Assembly: GCA_041609715.1 (NCBI GenBank)
Contig: JBFIQI010000001.1
Span: 10,220-74,219 of the forward strand
Origin: JABDLF01 sp041609715
GTDB lineage: Bacteria > Pseudomonadota > Gammaproteobacteria > Steroidobacterales > JABDLF01
Direction of reading: 5' to 3'
DNA length: 64,000 nt
A model generated the notes under the pieces. That model was given only the letters and a program-made list of their open reading frames with translations. It was not told where the DNA came from and ran no database searches. The position numbers and the translations under genes are program-made. This document shows positions 32,408 to 39,643 of the stretch, in pieces. Numbering within the stretch: position 1 is the first letter of the stretch; every line of letters begins with the position of its first letter.

Positions 32408-32416
32408 TGTGGATAA
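32408..32416 (-). promoter_or_regulatory. DnaA box (TTATCCACA)
   Basis: TGTGGATAA is the exact complement of the strongest DnaA box sequence. Confidence 0.7.
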
Positions 32417-32442
32417 CTATTCGTGATTGTTGCGAACACAGC

Positions 32443-32451
32443 TTATCCACA
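32443..32451 (+). promoter_or_regulatory. DnaA box (TTATCCACA)
   Basis: An exact strong DnaA box, inverted relative to the box at 32408 and directly abutting the dnaA stop codon. Confidence 0.7.
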
Positions 32452-33780
32452 TCAAGTGGTCAGCGTTCTCAACAGGTTGAGATAATCCTCTCGAATCCGC
32501 GTGTCCGAACCGCGCAGCTCCTTCACCTTCCTGCAGGCATGGAGCACCGTCGTGTGGTCCCGACCCCCAAAGGCGTCCCCGATCTCGGGCAGGCTGTGGT
32601 TGGTCAATTCTTTCGCCAGCGACATGGCAATCTGGCGCGGGCGGGTGATGGACCGGCTGCGGCGCTTGGACAGCAGGTCGGCGACACGAATTTTAAAGTA
32701 TTCCGCCACGGTTTTCTGAATATTGTCGATAGTCACCAGCCGCTCCTGGAGCGCCAGCAAATCTCGCAACGCCTCGCGGGCGAGATCGATGGTGATGGTC
32801 TTGGCGGTAAAGTGTGCACTGGCAATGACCCTGCGCAGGGCCCCCTCCAGTTCGCGAATGTTGGAGCGGATACGCTTGGCAATAAAAAACGCCACTTCTT
32901 CCGGCAGGGTGATGCCCGTCGCCGCGGCCTTGCTCATAAGAATGGCCACGCTCGTTTCAAGTTCCGGCGGCTCCACCGAAACCGTAAGCCCCCAGCCAAA
33001 TCGCGACTTCAGCCGCTCTTCAAGCCCGCTGACTTCTTTTGGGTAGCGATCACAGGTCAGAATCACTTGCTGGTTGTCCTCCAGCAGCGCGTTAAACGTA
33101 TGGAAGAACTCTTCCTGGGAGCGCTCCTTGCCCGCAAAGAACTGGATGTCGTCGATGAGCAGCGCGTCCAACGACCGGTAGGCGCGCTTGAAATCGTTGA
33201 TGGTGTTGTGCTGCAGCGCCCGCACCATGTCGCCCACGAAGCGCTCGGAGTGCACATAGGCGACGCTCGCGCCGGGGCTTTGCTCCCTGATGGCATTGCC
33301 CACCGCCTGCATCAGGTGGGTCTTGCCCAGCCCGACGCCGCCGTAAATGAACAGCGGGTTGTAGGCGGTGCCGGGGTTCTCCGCCACCTGCGTGGCGGCA
33401 GCGCGGGCCAGCTGGTTGCTCTTGCCCTCGACAAAGGTCGCAAAGGTATATTCAGCGTTCAAGCGCGCGCCCACAATGGGGCCCCGCGGCGCGCCGCTCG
33501 CGGCTGGCGGCTGCGCGGCCGGTGTCGGCGCCGGCCTGCTGTGGCCCATATCCAGCATGACCTGCTGGCTGTTGTCGCCGGCCGCGCGCACCGCCACCTC
33601 TGAGATGCGAGCCAGGTAATGCTCCCGCACCCAATCCACCACAAAACGATTGGGGGCGAGCAGCCGCAATACGCCCGGCTCTTCAACCGCCTGCAGCGGC
33701 CGAATCCAGGTGTTGAACTGCTGCTCTGGCACCTCGCCCTGGAGCTGCCGTACGCACTGGTTCCAAAGGGTTGTCTGCAC
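32452..33780 (-). CDS. dnaA: Chromosomal replication initiator protein DnaA
   Basis: The 442-residue initiator has an N-terminal DnaB-contact domain (LWNQCVRQLQGEVPEQQFNTWIRPL) and a Pro/Ala-rich linker at about residues 85-110. In the AAA+ core, Walker A is GGVGLGKTHL (about 147) and Walker B is DALLIDDIQFF (about 205). The C-terminal DnaA-box-binding domain shows RDHTTVLHACRKVKEL (about 410). The start is GTG at 33780 with GGGAG upstream. A perfect DnaA box lies 75 b upstream, so autoregulation is likely. Confidence 0.97.
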   Translation of the reverse strand: MQTTLWNQCVRQLQGEVPEQQFNTWIRPLQAVEEPGVLRLLAPNRFVVDWVREHYLARISEVAVRAAGDNSQQVMLDMGHSRPAPTPAAQPPAASGAPRGPIVGARLNAEYTFATFVEGKSNQLARAAATQVAENPGTAYNPLFIYGGVGLGKTHLMQAVGNAIREQSPGASVAYVHSERFVGDMVRALQHNTINDFKRAYRSLDALLIDDIQFFAGKERSQEEFFHTFNALLEDNQQVILTCDRYPKEVSGLEERLKSRFGWGLTVSVEPPELETSVAILMSKAAATGITLPEEVAFFIAKRIRSNIRELEGALRRVIASAHFTAKTITIDLAREALRDLLALQERLVTIDNIQKTVAEYFKIRVADLLSKRRSRSITRPRQIAMSLAKELTNHSLPEIGDAFGGRDHTTVLHACRKVKELRGSDTRIREDYLNLLRTLTT

Positions 33781-33854
33781 CCCTGCTCCCTTGTTTGAAT
33801 GCTATTGTGGCGGAAGCCGCGGAAAGCGCTCCAGTGTATACGTGCTGATCGCGC

Positions 33855-33863
33855 TTATCCACA
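33855..33863 (+). promoter_or_regulatory. DnaA box upstream of dnaA
   Basis: TTATCCACA is an exact DnaA box. On the minus strand it lies about 15 b before a TATACA that could be the dnaA -10, so it is well placed for DnaA autoregulation. It may also belong to an origin region on the rpmH side. Confidence 0.6.
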
Positions 33864-33896
33864 GGCAAAAACGCTGCTCGCAGCGACGGCGCCCGG

Positions 33897-33925
33897 TTGA
33901 CACCCCCGGGGCCGACCGGTACCCT
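33897..33925 (+). promoter_or_regulatory. Promoter for rpmH-rnpA-yidD-yidC
   Basis: TTGACA (33897-33902) is a perfect -35. Seventeen bases later TACCCT (33920-33925) keeps only three of six -10 bases. The predicted start lies about 60 b before the rpmH ATG. Confidence 0.5.
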
Positions 33926-33993
33926 TGCCGGCCGTTTCGGGGGGCCGAAAACCCCGCGACACCCCAATCAGAAATCAAGCGCCGGGCTGAACC

Positions 33994-34128
33994 ATGAAAC
34001 GCACCTTTCAACCAAGCAATTTGCGCCGCAAACGGACGCACGGCTTTCGGGCCCGGATGGCGTCGAAAAGCGGGCGCGCTATTCTTAATCGCCGCCGCCG
34101 CAAGGGCCGGGCGCGGCTCTGCCCGTAA
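33994..34128 (+). CDS. rpmH: 50S ribosomal protein L34
   Basis: The 44-residue ribosomal protein is too short for a standard frame list but unmistakable. It begins MKRTFQPSNLRRKRTHGFRA and ends in the Arg/Lys-rich RRRRKGRARLCP, with the usual RMASKSGRAILNRR middle. Length and sequence match the family (44-46 residues). It opens the conserved rpmH-rnpA-yidD-yidC-mnmE block that diverges from dnaA. Its last codons overlap the probable rnpA start. Confidence 0.97.
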   Translation: MKRTFQPSNLRRKRTHGFRARMASKSGRAILNRRRRKGRARLCP

Positions 34129-34514
34129 GCCCCGCCAACCCGGCGGTTCGGCGCAACAGGCTTCCCGGCAGCGGTCGACTCAGGCATGCCGCCGACTACC
34201 AGGCCGTATTCGACAAAGCCGTGCGAGCGGCCGACCAACGCTTCACGCTACTGGCGCGGCCCAACCACCACGGCCGTGCGCGACTGGGCCTGGTGGTGTC
34301 TGCACGCGCAGCCGGCAACGCGGTCAGGCGCAACCGCATAAAACGGGCGGCCAGGGAAAGTTTTCGGAACCTGCAGCATGAGCTTGGAGATATCGATGTC
34401 GTTGTTTTGGCGCGACCCGGGGCGGGAGAAGCGGCGCCGGGGGAACTCAACACCAGCCTTACAAAGCTCCTGCGGAGCCTGAGCCGAAAGTGCGCAGAGT
34501 CATCACCCGCCTAA
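34119..34514 (+). CDS. rnpA: Ribonuclease P protein component (probable CTG start)
   Basis: RnpA assists the RNase P RNA in 5' maturation of tRNAs. The frame shows the complete family pattern: NRLPGSGRLRHAADYQAVF, FTLLARPN, RLGLVVSARAAGNAVRRNRIKR (the RNR motif) and ARESFRNLQHEL. The first ATG/GTG/TTG in frame is GTG at 34221, which would remove the conserved N-terminal helix. The frame is closed upstream by TAA at 34086. Between these only one near-cognate start exists, CTG at 34119, overlapping the rpmH end by 10 b. I therefore annotate 131 residues from CTG. yidD overlaps its 3' end. Confidence 0.85.
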   Translation: MPVSPANPAVRRNRLPGSGRLRHAADYQAVFDKAVRAADQRFTLLARPNHHGRARLGLVVSARAAGNAVRRNRIKRAARESFRNLQHELGDIDVVVLARPGAGEAAPGELNTSLTKLLRSLSRKCAESSPA

Positions 34515-34717
34515 TCCGCATTTATCAGCGCCTGTTCAGCGGCCTGTTTGGGCCGCGCTGCCGCTTTTATCCCAGCTGCTCCGCATATGCGGCCGAAGCC
34601 GTGGCGCGCCACGGCGCCGCACGTGGCGGCTGGCTGTCAGTGCGGCGCATAGCCCGCTGCCACCCCTGGCACCCCGGCGGCGTCGACATGGTTCCCGGGG
34701 GCCGCCGGGATGGATAA
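34490..34717 (+). CDS. yidD: Membrane protein insertion efficiency factor YidD
   Basis: The 75-residue membrane-associated protein has the YidD pattern: ITRLIRIYQRLFSGLFGPRCRFYPSCSAYA holds the conserved cysteines, followed by RIARCHPWHPGGVD. It is thought to help YidC and Sec insert membrane proteins. The start is GTG at 34490, inside rnpA, and the stop overlaps the yidC start by 8 b, so the three genes are tightly coupled. Confidence 0.94.
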   Translation: MRRVITRLIRIYQRLFSGLFGPRCRFYPSCSAYAAEAVARHGAARGGWLSVRRIARCHPWHPGGVDMVPGGRRDG

Positions 34718-36359
34718 TCAGCGCTTCCTGTTGTGGGCCTCATTCGCCCTGGTCTTGTTCCTGATCTACCAGGCCTGGATGCAGGACTACCACGCGCCCG
34801 CCACCGGCCAGCAACCCCAGCCGCAAGCCGCGCAACCCGCGGGCCAGGCGCCGGCGGATGGCGAGCTGCCCGGCCTCGAAGACCTGGCGCCGCCGGCTGC
34901 GCCGGCCGTGACCGCTGTCAGCACCGAGACGCCTCCCGCAGAACTGGTGAGCGTGGTGACGGACGTGCTCGATTTGCGCATCGCCAACGAGGGTGGGGCG
35001 CTGGTGTATGCGGCCTTGCGGGGGTATCCGCTGGAAAAATCCCGACCCGAGGACCCCGTCGTGTTGCTGGATATCGACCAGGACTATTTCGTGGTGCAGG
35101 CCGGCCTGCGGGCCGCGAACGGCGGGGAGGAACCGAATCACCGCGCCCGCTGGGAAACCGAGCAAAAAGAGTACCGCCTGCAGCCGGGGCAGGAAGCGCT
35201 GAGCGTGGTGTTGCGCTGGCGAGGAGAGGGGCTGTCGGCCACCCGCACCTATCGCTTCAGCCGGGGCAGCTATCTGGTCAAAATCGAAACCCGCCTGGAT
35301 AACGCCGGGCCGGCCCCCTGGCGGGGCGTCGACTATGTGCAGCTGATTCGGGCCAACCGCAACATAGAGCGCTCGTTTGCTTCGGTGGAGTCTTATTCCT
35401 ATCGCGGCCCGGCCGTGTTCGACGGCGAACGTTATGAAAAGCTCGATGCGGGCGACCTCGAGGAGGGCCCGTGGCAGGTCACCACCCAAGAGGGCTGGCT
35501 GGCGCTCATCCAGCACCACTTCCTCGTGGCCACCATCCCGCCGCGGGACAGCCCGTATCGGCTGGAGGCCATGCTGCTGGAAAGCGATCGTTTCCTGCTG
35601 CGCGCCCTGGGCCCGGCGCGAGAAGTGCCGGCCGGTGGCAGCACGACGTTTGACGAGCGGGTTTTCATCGGGCCCAAGCTGCACAATCAGCTCGCCGCGG
35701 TTGGAAAAAAGCTGACCCTGACCGTGGACTATGGCTTCACGTCCATCATTGCACAGCCGCTGTTTTGGGTCTTGAACAAAATCCACGGCGTGGTGGGCAA
35801 CTGGGGCTGGGCGATCATTCTCCTGACCCTGCTCATCAAGATTGTTTTTTACAAGCTGGCCGAGACGAGCGGGCGCTCGATGGCCAAGATGCGCAAGCTG
35901 CAGCCACGCATGAAGGCGTTACAGGAGCGCTACAAAGACGACCGGCAAAAACTCAGCCAGGCCATGATGGCGCTGTACAAAGAAGAGAAGGCCAATCCGG
36001 CGGCAGGCTGTCTGCCGCTGCTGGTGCAGATGCCGGTGTTCTTTGCGCTGTACTGGGTGCTGATCGAGAGCGTGGAGTTGCGCCAGGCGCCATGGGTGCT
36101 GTGGATCAACGACCTGTCCTCCAGGGACCCGTTTTTTATACTGCCGGTGTTGATGGGCATCAGCATGTTTGCGATGCAAAAGCTCAATCCGCAACCCACC
36201 GACCCGGTGCAGGCCAAGGTCATGCTGGCCATGCCCCTGATGATGGGCGCCTTCATGGCGGTTTTCCCTTCGGGCCTGGTGCTTTACTGGCTGGTCAACA
36301 ACCTCCTGTCCATTGCTCAGCAGTGGCACATCAACCGGGTCGTGGAGGCGGAGCGCTAA
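34710..36359 (+). CDS. yidC: Membrane protein insertase YidC
   Basis: The 549-residue inner-membrane insertase matches E. coli YidC (548). An N-terminal helix (FLLWASFALVLFLIYQAWMQ) is followed by a Pro/Ala/Gln-rich linker and the large periplasmic beta domain (about residues 60-345). The core has five membrane segments, including NWGWAIILLTLLIKIVFYKL, and a GCLPLLVQMPVFFALYWVL region. The hydrophilic-groove arginine lies just after the second of these helices. The C-terminus is GLVLYWLVNNLLSIAQQWHINR. Confidence 0.97.
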   Translation: MDNQRFLLWASFALVLFLIYQAWMQDYHAPATGQQPQPQAAQPAGQAPADGELPGLEDLAPPAAPAVTAVSTETPPAELVSVVTDVLDLRIANEGGALVYAALRGYPLEKSRPEDPVVLLDIDQDYFVVQAGLRAANGGEEPNHRARWETEQKEYRLQPGQEALSVVLRWRGEGLSATRTYRFSRGSYLVKIETRLDNAGPAPWRGVDYVQLIRANRNIERSFASVESYSYRGPAVFDGERYEKLDAGDLEEGPWQVTTQEGWLALIQHHFLVATIPPRDSPYRLEAMLLESDRFLLRALGPAREVPAGGSTTFDERVFIGPKLHNQLAAVGKKLTLTVDYGFTSIIAQPLFWVLNKIHGVVGNWGWAIILLTLLIKIVFYKLAETSGRSMAKMRKLQPRMKALQERYKDDRQKLSQAMMALYKEEKANPAAGCLPLLVQMPVFFALYWVLIESVELRQAPWVLWINDLSSRDPFFILPVLMGISMFAMQKLNPQPTDPVQAKVMLAMPLMMGAFMAVFPSGLVLYWLVNNLLSIAQQWHINRVVEAER

Positions 36360-36516
36360 CAGCACCCACCGGGTGGGGCGGCAGGGCCCCGCCAATGTTC
36401 CGTCCGAGACCGCCCCGGCAGCGGGGCCATCGGCCTCTGGTCCGACAACAGGCCGGGCACACCGCGCAGCGAGCGCTTCTGCTATCTTTGCCGACCACGC
36501 ATCACAGGAGCCTGGC

Positions 36517-37881
36517 ATGACCGTGTCGGCCGACGCCGCCCCTGCAGAAACCATTGTTGCGGTCGCCACGCCCCCGGGGCGGGGCGGGGTCGGCATCGTG
36601 CGGGTTTCGGGCCCGCTGGCGCAGTCCGTCGCCACCCAGGTGCTGGGGGCGTGCCCGGCGCCGCGCCAGGCAACGCTAAGACGTTTCCGGGACGAAAACG
36701 GCCAGATGCTGGACGAGGGCATCGCGCTGTTCTTCGCGGCCCCCAATTCATTTACCGGCGAAGACGTACTGGAGTTCCAGGGCCATGGTGGGCCGCAGGT
36801 CATGGATCTCCTGGTGTCCCGCGTTCTGGCCCTGGGCGCACGCATGGCCGGGCCGGGAGAATTTTCTTTGCGGGCCTTTCTTAATGACCGCCTGGACCTG
36901 GTGCAGGCGGAGGCCATCGCCGATCTCATCGACAGCGGCTCGGCGGAGGCGGCACGCGCGGCAGCGCGTTCGCTTCAGGGCGAGTTTTCCAGCCAGGTGC
37001 ATGAGTTGGTGGAGGCGCTGACGGGGCTGCGCATGTACGTGGAGGCGGCCATCGATTTTCCCGAGGAGGAGGTGGACTTTCTTTCTGATACTGCGCTGGA
37101 GTCGCGGCTGCAGGATGTGTTCGGGCGCTTTGATCGGCTCGCGGCGGGTGTGCGCCAGGGCCGTTTGTTGCGAGAAGGCATGACCGTGGTGCTGGCGGGA
37201 AGACCCAACGTGGGCAAGTCCAGCCTGTTGAACCAGCTAGCGGGCCGCGACGCGGCAATCGTCACGCACCTGCCGGGCACGACGCGAGATCTGCTGCGGG
37301 AAGAGATTCAGATCGACGGCATGCCCTTGCATGTGGTGGACACCGCCGGCCTGCGAACCGGAGCAGACGTGGTGGAGCAAGAGGGGGTGCGCCGGGCACG
37401 CTCGGCGGCGCGCTCGGCCGACCTGGTTCTGCTGGTGAGCGATGCCACCAGCGGGGAGCCGGCACAACGCGCGCGTCTGCGTGACGAGCTTCCGGGCGAG
37501 GTGCCCGTAACCTTGCTGAGAAACAAAATCGATCTGACCGGCGAGCCGCCCGGCACGGTTGCGGGCCGCGAAAACACCTTGAACGTTTCGGCGCGAACCG
37601 GTGCCGGAATGGAGTCCCTCAGGGCGCACCTCAAGGAGGTGATGGGCTACCGGGAACCGGAGGCTGGCGCCTTCAGTGCGCGCCGCCGCCACCTGCAAGC
37701 GCTGGCCGCGGCCCGGGCCCATGCAGAAGCGGGCCGGCGACAATTGCAGGGGGGCAGGGCGGGCGAGCTGCTGGCAGAAGAGCTGCGCCTGGCCCAACAG
37801 GCGCTTGCCGAGATAACGGGTGAATTCACCAGCGACGACTTGCTGGGCAGGATTTTTCAGGATTTTTGCATCGGCAAGTGA
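36517..37881 (+). CDS. mnmE: tRNA uridine-5-carboxymethylaminomethyl modification GTPase MnmE
   Basis: The 454-residue GTPase, with MnmG, installs cmnm5 at wobble uridines. The N-terminal tetrahydrofolate-binding domain begins TIVAVATPPGRGGVGIVRVSGP. The inserted G domain has GRPNVGKSSLLN (about 228), DTAGLR (about 275) and NKID (about 337). The C-terminus is the invariant FCIGK. The ATG at 36517 has AGGAG upstream; the in-frame start at 36313 overlaps yidC and is rejected. MnmG is not adjacent but at 44978. Confidence 0.96.
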   Translation: MTVSADAAPAETIVAVATPPGRGGVGIVRVSGPLAQSVATQVLGACPAPRQATLRRFRDENGQMLDEGIALFFAAPNSFTGEDVLEFQGHGGPQVMDLLVSRVLALGARMAGPGEFSLRAFLNDRLDLVQAEAIADLIDSGSAEAARAAARSLQGEFSSQVHELVEALTGLRMYVEAAIDFPEEEVDFLSDTALESRLQDVFGRFDRLAAGVRQGRLLREGMTVVLAGRPNVGKSSLLNQLAGRDAAIVTHLPGTTRDLLREEIQIDGMPLHVVDTAGLRTGADVVEQEGVRRARSAARSADLVLLVSDATSGEPAQRARLRDELPGEVPVTLLRNKIDLTGEPPGTVAGRENTLNVSARTGAGMESLRAHLKEVMGYREPEAGAFSARRRHLQALAAARAHAEAGRRQLQGGRAGELLAEELRLAQQALAEITGEFTSDDLLGRIFQDFCIGK

Positions 37882-38030
37882 GGCCGTGATATTGCAAACC
37901 GGACCGCACCAGGCAGCGGGGCGCCCGGAGCAATAAGGGAAAATGCTTACCCCCATGCGCCGATTCCCATTGCCGCAGGCGCACCGCGCCCGGTAGACTT
38001 TTTGCCTTCGGTTATTGCCGCGAACCCCTT

Positions 38031-39422
38031 ATGTCCATGACCGCGCCGTTTGATAAAGACCTGATTCGACGTTACGAGGGCCCCGGGCCCCGCTATACGT
38101 CTTATCCCACAGCCGTCCAGTTCACCGAAGAATTTACCCGGGACGACTACCGCGCGCTGTGTGAGCGCAGCAATACCGCGGAACCGCGCAAGCCCCTGGC
38201 GGCTTACGTGCACGTGCCATTTTGTGCTTCGCTTTGTTACTACTGCGCCTGCAGCAAGATCGTGACCCGGCACCCGGAAAAAGTCAGAGCCTACCTGGAG
38301 CGTCTGCACCGGGAAATCGAAATGCAGTCCGGGCTGCTGGAGAGCGGTCGGCCGCTTCGACAGCTGCATTTTGGTGGCGGTACGCCAACCTACCTGAGCG
38401 CGCAACAAATGGCCCAGTTGATGCGGGCGCTGGAAAGTAGTTTCGGTTTCGCCGCGCCCTCGGAGCGGGAATTTTCCATCGAGATCGATCCGCGCACCCT
38501 GGGCCCCAACTGTTTGCCGACCCTTCGGGAGCAGGGCTTCGATCGCGTGAGCTTTGGCGTGCAGGACCTGGACCCCAGGGTGCAAGCCGCGATCAACCGG
38601 CTGCAGCCGGTTGAAATGACTCTGGCTGCCATAGAGGGTGCGCGATCTGCGGGCTTTGGCGCCCTGTCTCTGGACCTGATCTACGGGCTGCCGCACCAGA
38701 GTGTCGCCAGCTTCAGCCGGACGCTAGACCAGATCATAGCGGCCCGGCCCGAGCGACTCGCGGTTTACAACTATGCACATCTGCCCAACCTGTTCCGGGC
38801 GCAGCGCCTGATCGATGCGGCTGATTTGCCCGACGCAGAAGAGAAGCTGGAAATCTTCGCCGAGACGGTTCGCCGCCTGAGCGCTGCCGGTTATGTATAT
38901 ATCGGCCTGGACCACTTCGCGCTGCCGGATGACGCACTGGTGCTGGCGCAACGGGACCGCAGCCTGCAAAGAAACTTTCAGGGTTATTCCACCCATGCGG
39001 AGTGTGATTTGCTGGGGCTGGGCCTTACGGCCATTGGCAAAATGGCAGATGGCTACAGCCAGAACGCCAAGGCCCTGGCGGATTACTACGCGGCCATCGA
39101 CGCCGGTCATTTGCCCATAGCCCGGGGCTTGCGCCTCAGTCGCGACGATCGCATCCGGCGCGCCGTGATCCAGGCGCTGATGTGTCATGCCACGCTGCCA
39201 TATGCTGACATCGAGGCGCGCTTCGACATCGATTTTGCCGATTACTTCGCCCGCGAGCTGGCCGGTCTCGAGCCGCTGGCGGCGGACGGGCTGGTTGGCC
39301 TGGGCAACCAGGAAATCCGGGTCACCGACAGCGGGCGTTTTTTCTTGCGCCCCATTGCCATGGTGTTCGATACCTACCTGAAGGACGGCTCCACAGCCGG
39401 CCGGTTTTCCAAGGCCGTCTGA
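38031..39422 (+). CDS. hemN: Oxygen-independent coproporphyrinogen III oxidase
   Basis: The 463-residue radical-SAM enzyme carries out the HemF step without oxygen. The 4Fe-4S motif is C-A-S-L-C-Y-Y-C, followed by ACSKIVTRH (about residues 67-83), the HemN rather than HemW pattern. GGGTPTYLS follows near residue 117, along with the C-terminal HemN domain (ECDLLGLGLTAIGKMADGY). The N-terminal GPGPRYTSYPTA is conserved. I see no FNR box upstream of the gene, though one lies downstream before the HD-GYP gene. Confidence 0.95.
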   Translation: MSMTAPFDKDLIRRYEGPGPRYTSYPTAVQFTEEFTRDDYRALCERSNTAEPRKPLAAYVHVPFCASLCYYCACSKIVTRHPEKVRAYLERLHREIEMQSGLLESGRPLRQLHFGGGTPTYLSAQQMAQLMRALESSFGFAAPSEREFSIEIDPRTLGPNCLPTLREQGFDRVSFGVQDLDPRVQAAINRLQPVEMTLAAIEGARSAGFGALSLDLIYGLPHQSVASFSRTLDQIIAARPERLAVYNYAHLPNLFRAQRLIDAADLPDAEEKLEIFAETVRRLSAAGYVYIGLDHFALPDDALVLAQRDRSLQRNFQGYSTHAECDLLGLGLTAIGKMADGYSQNAKALADYYAAIDAGHLPIARGLRLSRDDRIRRAVIQALMCHATLPYADIEARFDIDFADYFARELAGLEPLAADGLVGLGNQEIRVTDSGRFFLRPIAMVFDTYLKDGSTAGRFSKAV

Positions 39423-39482
39423 CCGGCAGACTCGCGGTTGGCCTCGGGCCGCGGCGGGCCCGCCGGGCAGCCGCCATGAAAC

Positions 39483-39498
39483 TGTGATGCGCGTCACA
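39483..39498 (+). promoter_or_regulatory. CRP-type site, perfect TGTGA-N6-TCACA
   Basis: TGTGATGCGCGTCACA is a perfect 10/10 palindromic match to the CRP/Vfr core. It lies in the 221-b gap between hemN and the HD-GYP gene, about 145 b before the latter's start. Confidence 0.65.
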
Positions 39499-39564
39499 TT
39501 TTTTTCCAAAATCCCCAATGCCACGGCGATAAATTGCCCGACTGCCGGGTAATTATGTGAAAAC

Positions 39565-39578
39565 TTGATTTGTATCAC
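39565..39578 (+). promoter_or_regulatory. FNR/Anr-type box
   Basis: TTGAT-TTGT-ATCAC matches TTGAT-N4-ATCAA at nine of ten bases. It lies 65 b before the HD-GYP start, a spacing compatible with class II activation. Confidence 0.6.
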
Positions 39579-39643
39579 ACCGTTACGGCTCCGTTTGCAC
39601 CACCATTGCGCTTAGTCGGGTAGCCTGCTTTGGAGCGACGCAC

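Larger units (their letters stand above)
32247..32451. other. oriC: Predicted replication origin (oriC) between dnaA and dnaN
   Basis: This 205-b gap carries an A+T-rich tract at 32257-32295 (TATATATATT- and TTTATTGTATTTAAA-like), suitable as an unwinding element. It also has three DnaA boxes: TGTGGAAAA at 32311 (complement TTTTCCACA), TGTGGATAA at 32408 (complement of the perfect TTATCCACA) and TTATCCACA at 32443. The surrounding genome is GC-rich, so the A+T tract stands out. The box at 32443-32451 abuts the dnaA stop. The gap upstream of dnaA has only one further box. Confidence 0.65.

Noticed and set aside
36360..36380. Short palindrome after yidC as a terminator
   Set aside because: The loop would be one base and there is no T-tract.
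38031..39422. HemW (heme chaperone) instead of HemN
   Set aside because: The C-x3-C-x2-C motif is followed by a further CxC segment (ACSKIVTRH), and the N-terminal GPGPRYTSYP is specific to HemN.
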